Program-made: the position numbers and the translations under genes
The notes under the pieces: generated by a model
The model's input: the letters and a program-made list of their open reading frames with translations, nothing else
What the model was told of the DNA's origin: nothing
The model's database searches: none
Part shown: piece after piece, positions 60,296 through 64,000 of the stretch
Numbering within the stretch: position 1 is the first letter of the stretch
Layout of the letters: each line of letters begins with the position of its first letter
Source: Cannabis sativa
Taxonomy: Eukaryota > Streptophyta > Magnoliopsida > Rosales > Cannabaceae
Direction of reading: 5' to 3'
Length of the DNA: 64,000 nucleotides
Assembly: GCF_029168945.1 (NCBI RefSeq)
Contig: NC_083604.1
Span: 30,685,686-30,749,685 of the forward strand

Positions 60296-62465
60296 GAGTG
60301 TGGGTCTATGTCCGAGTCCGCACCTTGGTCAGTTACAGTTTTGGGTTTGGTTCCAAGTCCTGGTCCTGGTCCTGTTCTTGGGTCCCAATCTGCTTCTAGT
60401 TTTGGTTCTACTTTCAAGTCATGGGCTACGGGTCGAGTCCAAGCATCGAGTCCTGGATCTTAAGTCTTGGGGTGGGTCCTAGGTCAAGGTTTGGGTCTGG
60501 GGTCAGGTCCCGAATCTGGGGTCCAAGTTTGGTTCTTTGTTCCTAGGTCCAGCCCCAGTTCTTGGGTTTGGGTCTAGGTCCGGGTCCCGGTCATGGTTTA
60601 GGTCCCAGGTCACAGGTCCCAGTCTGGGTCCAAGTCTCGGTATTGGTTCAGGTTGAGCTTGGGTTTAGGTTTGGGTCCTGTTACAGTCCCAACTCTGGGT
60701 TCTCGTCCAAGTCCTAGTTCGATTCCGATTCTGGGTCCAAGATTGGGTCTGGATCCCAGTTCGGGTATGGGTCTGGGTCCTGGATTAAAACACTTATTAT
60801 AGGTCATGTTGAAGACTCAAGTTCAGATTACGATCTCGGTCTTTGATCTCAGTCTTTTTCTAGTTCGGGTCCTGGGTCCCAGGCCGAGTCCTAAGTTTTA
60901 GTTTGTGTCCGAGTTTGGGGTTGTGTCCTTGTAGTGAGGTCCTGGGTTCCAAGTCTAAGGTCGGGTCCTGTGTCTCGAGTCTAGGGTCAAATTTTGGGTC
61001 TCAGACCCCGGTTCTGAGGCCCAGTATTGGGTCCAACTCCCCCATCTAGGTTCTGATCCTTTGTCCAAGTCTTGGTCCAAGTTCGGGTTTGGGGCCAAAG
61101 TCCCCCATATAGGTCTCAATTCGGTTCTTAGGTCCCAGGTTTGAGTCTTGGGTCTTTGTCCCAGGTCTCGGGTCCCGGGCCCAATCCAGGTTCTGGTCCA
61201 AGTCGAGCTTCAAGGCTCGGTCCTAGTCTGTGTCTAGGTCCCAGTCCTGATCTCGGTCCGGGTCTTGGTCTGGGTTTGGGTTTGGGTCTGTGTCTGGTTT
61301 TCGGTCTGAGTTTGGGTCTGGGTCTTAGTGTGGGTATGGGTCTGGGTCTGGTTTTCGGTTTGAGTTTGGGTCTGGGTCTTGGTCTGGGTCTGGGTTTAGG
61401 TCTAGGTTTTGCTACGGGTTTGGGTTCTGGTCTAGGTCTTCGGTCACGGGTCTAGGGTTCTTGGTCGTAGGTCCTAGCGCAAGTGTCAGTTCGGGTTTGG
61501 GTTTGGGTCTTGGTATCGATCCTAGTTTGGGTCCGGGTTCATGTTCAGTTCTGCATCTAGATCCGATTTTCAGTCCAGGTCCAATTCTAATTCTAAGGTC
61601 CTCATTCTGATTCTTGTTCCGATTTCGGGTCCCGAGTCCGAGTCTCGTCTTGGTACGATTCCAAGATCGAGAAACTGACTATGGGTTGGGTCCAAGCCCC
61701 GGGTCCTGGTCAAGATTCGGATCCTAATCTTGGGTCCCGGTCTCGTTTCGATTCGGATACTGGGTTCTAGTCCGTGTCTGTGTCTCTGTCCGGGTCCGGG
61801 TCCGGGTTCGGGTCGAGGATTGAAACGAAGGTCGGGTCTTGGGTCCCAATCCCACTCCTGGGTCCCGATTTTTGTTCTAATTTCAAGTTTGGTTCCCCAA
61901 TCTAGGTCTGGGACTTTGGTCCAAGTCTGAGTCTTCAATCCCGGTCCGGGTTGTGCGTCTGGGTTTGGGTGCAAGTCCGTGTCTGGGTTCGGGTTGTTGT
62001 CTTGAGTTCCGATGTGAGTTTTAATTTGGCTCCGTGTCCCGGTCTAGGTCTTGGTCTTGGTCCTAGTCAGATTCTAGTTCCGGGAAGGAGACTGGGTCCT
62101 AGTCCCTCGGTCTTGTTCCCAGGTCACGGTACGCTTACAGTTCCGAATCCAGTTTCGGGTCACGGGGTACGGGTTTAGGTCCGAGTCTGGGTCTAGGTTG
62201 AGGTTTAGGTCTGAGTCTGGGTCTGGGTTCGGGTTTAGGTCTGCGTCTGGGTCTAGGTTTTAGTCTGGGTATGGGTCCCAGATCCAAACATCTACTATGG
62301 GTTAAGTTTAAGCCCCGTGTCTAAATTAGGATCCCGGTCTCAGGTCCAAGTCTAGTTCCACTTCGGGTCCTAAGTCTTGGTCCTAGTCCGGGTTTAGGAT
62401 CTGGGTCCAGGGTCAGGTCCTGGGTCTCGGTGCTAGTTTCTAAAGTCCGAGTCCCGGATCCAGGT
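60296..62465 (-). repeat. Hexamer satellite tract 7b, inverted (YRGGTY)
   Basis: A 2.2-kb block in opposite polarity, flanked on both sides by RACCYR satellite with no insertion at either joint. Inverted landmarks lie near 60425, 61675 and 62290. Part 61675-61790 is the reverse complement of about 56380-56500. The most regular hexamers of the window are at about 61250-61420. Confidence 0.85.
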
Positions 62466-64000
62466 CCCGGACACATACCATGACGCAGACCCACACTCGG
62501 GAACCAAAACAAAATCTTGAACTGGAACTGGACCGGGATCTTGGAACGGGACCGGGACCAGGACCTAGACCCGAACTCGGAACTGGACCCACCTTCGGAT
62601 CCTAACTGAGACCGAAACCCGAACCTCAACCACGCCCCAGACCCAAATCAGGAACCAAACCCAGACTCGGACCAAAACTATAATCGGATGGGGACCCAAG
62701 AATAGGACCAGGACTAAGACCTGGACCCAGACCAAAAACTGTAATCGCACCAGGACCCGAACTCGGACACAGACCCACCCTAGGATTGGGTCCAAAACAT
62801 GAATCCAAACCCAAATCGGGACTTGGGACCCAAACCCAGACCTGAACTCAGACCCAAACATTGAACATGACTCGGGACCTAGAACTGCGATTGTGACCCA
62901 CGACTGGACCCTACTCCTGGTCCTAGATCTAGACCGAAACTCAAACCGGGACCTAGGACATGAATCGAAACCACACTCGGACCCGTAGTTGGGATCCAGA
63001 TCTTGTCCCAAAATCCAAGAACCGAGGCTTGGACAAGACCCATAGTAGATGTCTTTATTTGGGACTCGGACAAGGACCCGAAGCTAGACCAGGGCCTGGA
63101 CCGAAACCAAGACCTGGGACTCAAAATCGAAACTTGAACCAGAACGTGACCAGGACCCTAGAATAGGACCGAGACAGTGACAAGGACCTGGACCTGGACC
63201 AGGACCGGGAACTAAACCAAAACCCAGCCCCGGAACTCGGGCTCGAACCCAGTCCCGAACCCGGTCCTGGACCCAAACTAGGACTGAGACTCGAACTTGA
63301 ACCCCAACCCGAACTCGGAACTCGATCCTAAACTCAGACCAAGCCCCTAACCTAAACTAGGATTCGGACCTGCACATGGACACGAACCCAGACCCAGACC
63401 CCAATACCGACCCAGACCCAAACTAGAATCGAAACATGGGACCTGGACCCAGACTAGGTTCCAAAACACCCATACCAAGACTCGGACTAAGACTTGCACC
63501 CCGACCCCAACCTGGACCGAGAACAAAACCCGGACCCCGAATTTGAATTGGAACTGTGACTAGGACCCAGACTTGAGACGAGAACCGAACCCAAACCATA
63601 TCCCACTAAGACCAAGACCTGGACTGAGATCTTGACTAGGATTGGGACATGAGACTTGGGATCCGAACCTAGACCGGGACCTAGACCTGACATAATCCGA
63701 AACCCTCACCGAGACCTGAGACCAGCGACCGAGACCAGTATCTAGACCCTAAAAGGCCCCAAACTTGAACCCAGACAAAGACTGGGACCGAGACCTGGAC
63801 CCGAACCCAGACTACGAACTGGACTAAAACAAAGACTCGGGACTCGAACACGACCCTAGACTCAAACCAGGATAAGAACCCGGACACGAACCCATAATAG
63901 GACAAAACCCAAACCCAGACCCGAACCTAAAATTGGACCCAAGCCCGGGACTCAAACTCAGACCAAGACCCAGAATAAAACCCAAACCTAGACCTGCACC
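62466..64000 (+). repeat. Hexamer satellite tract 7c (RACCYR), open at right edge
   Basis: Landmark near 63040. From about 62980 onward it is highly similar to 7730-8760, position for position. Continues beyond the window. Confidence 0.85.

Noticed and set aside
61141..61455. Long Gly/Leu/Ser/Pro-rich ORFs in satellite (also for example 31358-31840, 49337-49936, 56648-57154, 28968-29327).
   Set aside because: A 6-bp period equals two codons, so stop codons are rarely created and dipeptide-like frames open on both strands. There is no start context, domain or conservation of the protein sequence between units.

Overview
This window looks like non-genic, repeat-dense nuclear DNA of a flowering plant. 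The evidence for a plant is TTTAGGG-type telomere-like repeats, Ty1/copia elements with an initiator-Met-tRNA primer site, and plant Ty3/gypsy lineages resembling chromoviruses (CRM-like and Tekay/Del-like) and Tat. I found no host protein gene, rRNA, tRNA or CRISPR. The species cannot be fixed from the sequence alone. Lineage names rest on remembered family motifs, not on a search.

About 24.7 kb (roughly 38%) is a degenerate hexanucleotide satellite, consensus RACCYR on one strand and YRGGTY on the other. It lies in seven tracts: 7729-9798, 10364-11050, 26306-31887, 32250-33472, 39847-45701, 48987-50258 and 56034-64000. It is not a simple microsatellite. The same non-hexamer landmark boxes recur in it, three plant-telomere-like islands sit in a fixed context, and kilobase-scale blocks are repeated (for example 7730-8760 and 62980-64000). 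Its polarity flips at about 32250, 60296 and 62466. The many long Gly/Leu/Ser/Pro or Asp/Pro/Asn ORFs in these tracts are by-products of the 6-bp period and are not annotated as genes.

The rest is nested retrotransposon debris. (1) Positions 1-7728 are a patchwork: a CRM-like gag/protease/RT fragment, a Tat-like integrase tail followed by a spliced antisense accessory ORF, a Tekay-like protease/RT fragment, an inverted LTR ('LTR-B'), and the promoter, intron and N-terminal part of a second antisense ORF. (2) Positions 11051-26305 hold a 15.3-kb, minus-strand Ty1/copia complex ('LTR-A'). It has two full 2,049-bp LTRs, two terminal LTR pieces, two long AT-rich leaders and one gag-only coding region, and it is bounded by a perfect 5-bp target duplication AAAAC inside the satellite. 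(3) Positions 33473-39846 contain two more CRM-like copies separated by an LTR-A fragment. The second keeps one reading frame from Gag to integrase, broken only by four stop codons. (4) Positions 45702-48986 hold LTR-B plus the start of its gag, then two LTR-A pieces in opposite orientation. (5) Positions 50259-56033 hold a plus-strand LTR-A element cut off after its leader.

Nothing here is likely to make a fully functional protein set. The points of most interest are the satellite with its embedded telomere-like islands, the TSD-bounded multi-LTR copia complex with a gag-only unit, and the spliced antisense ORF of the Tat-like family.
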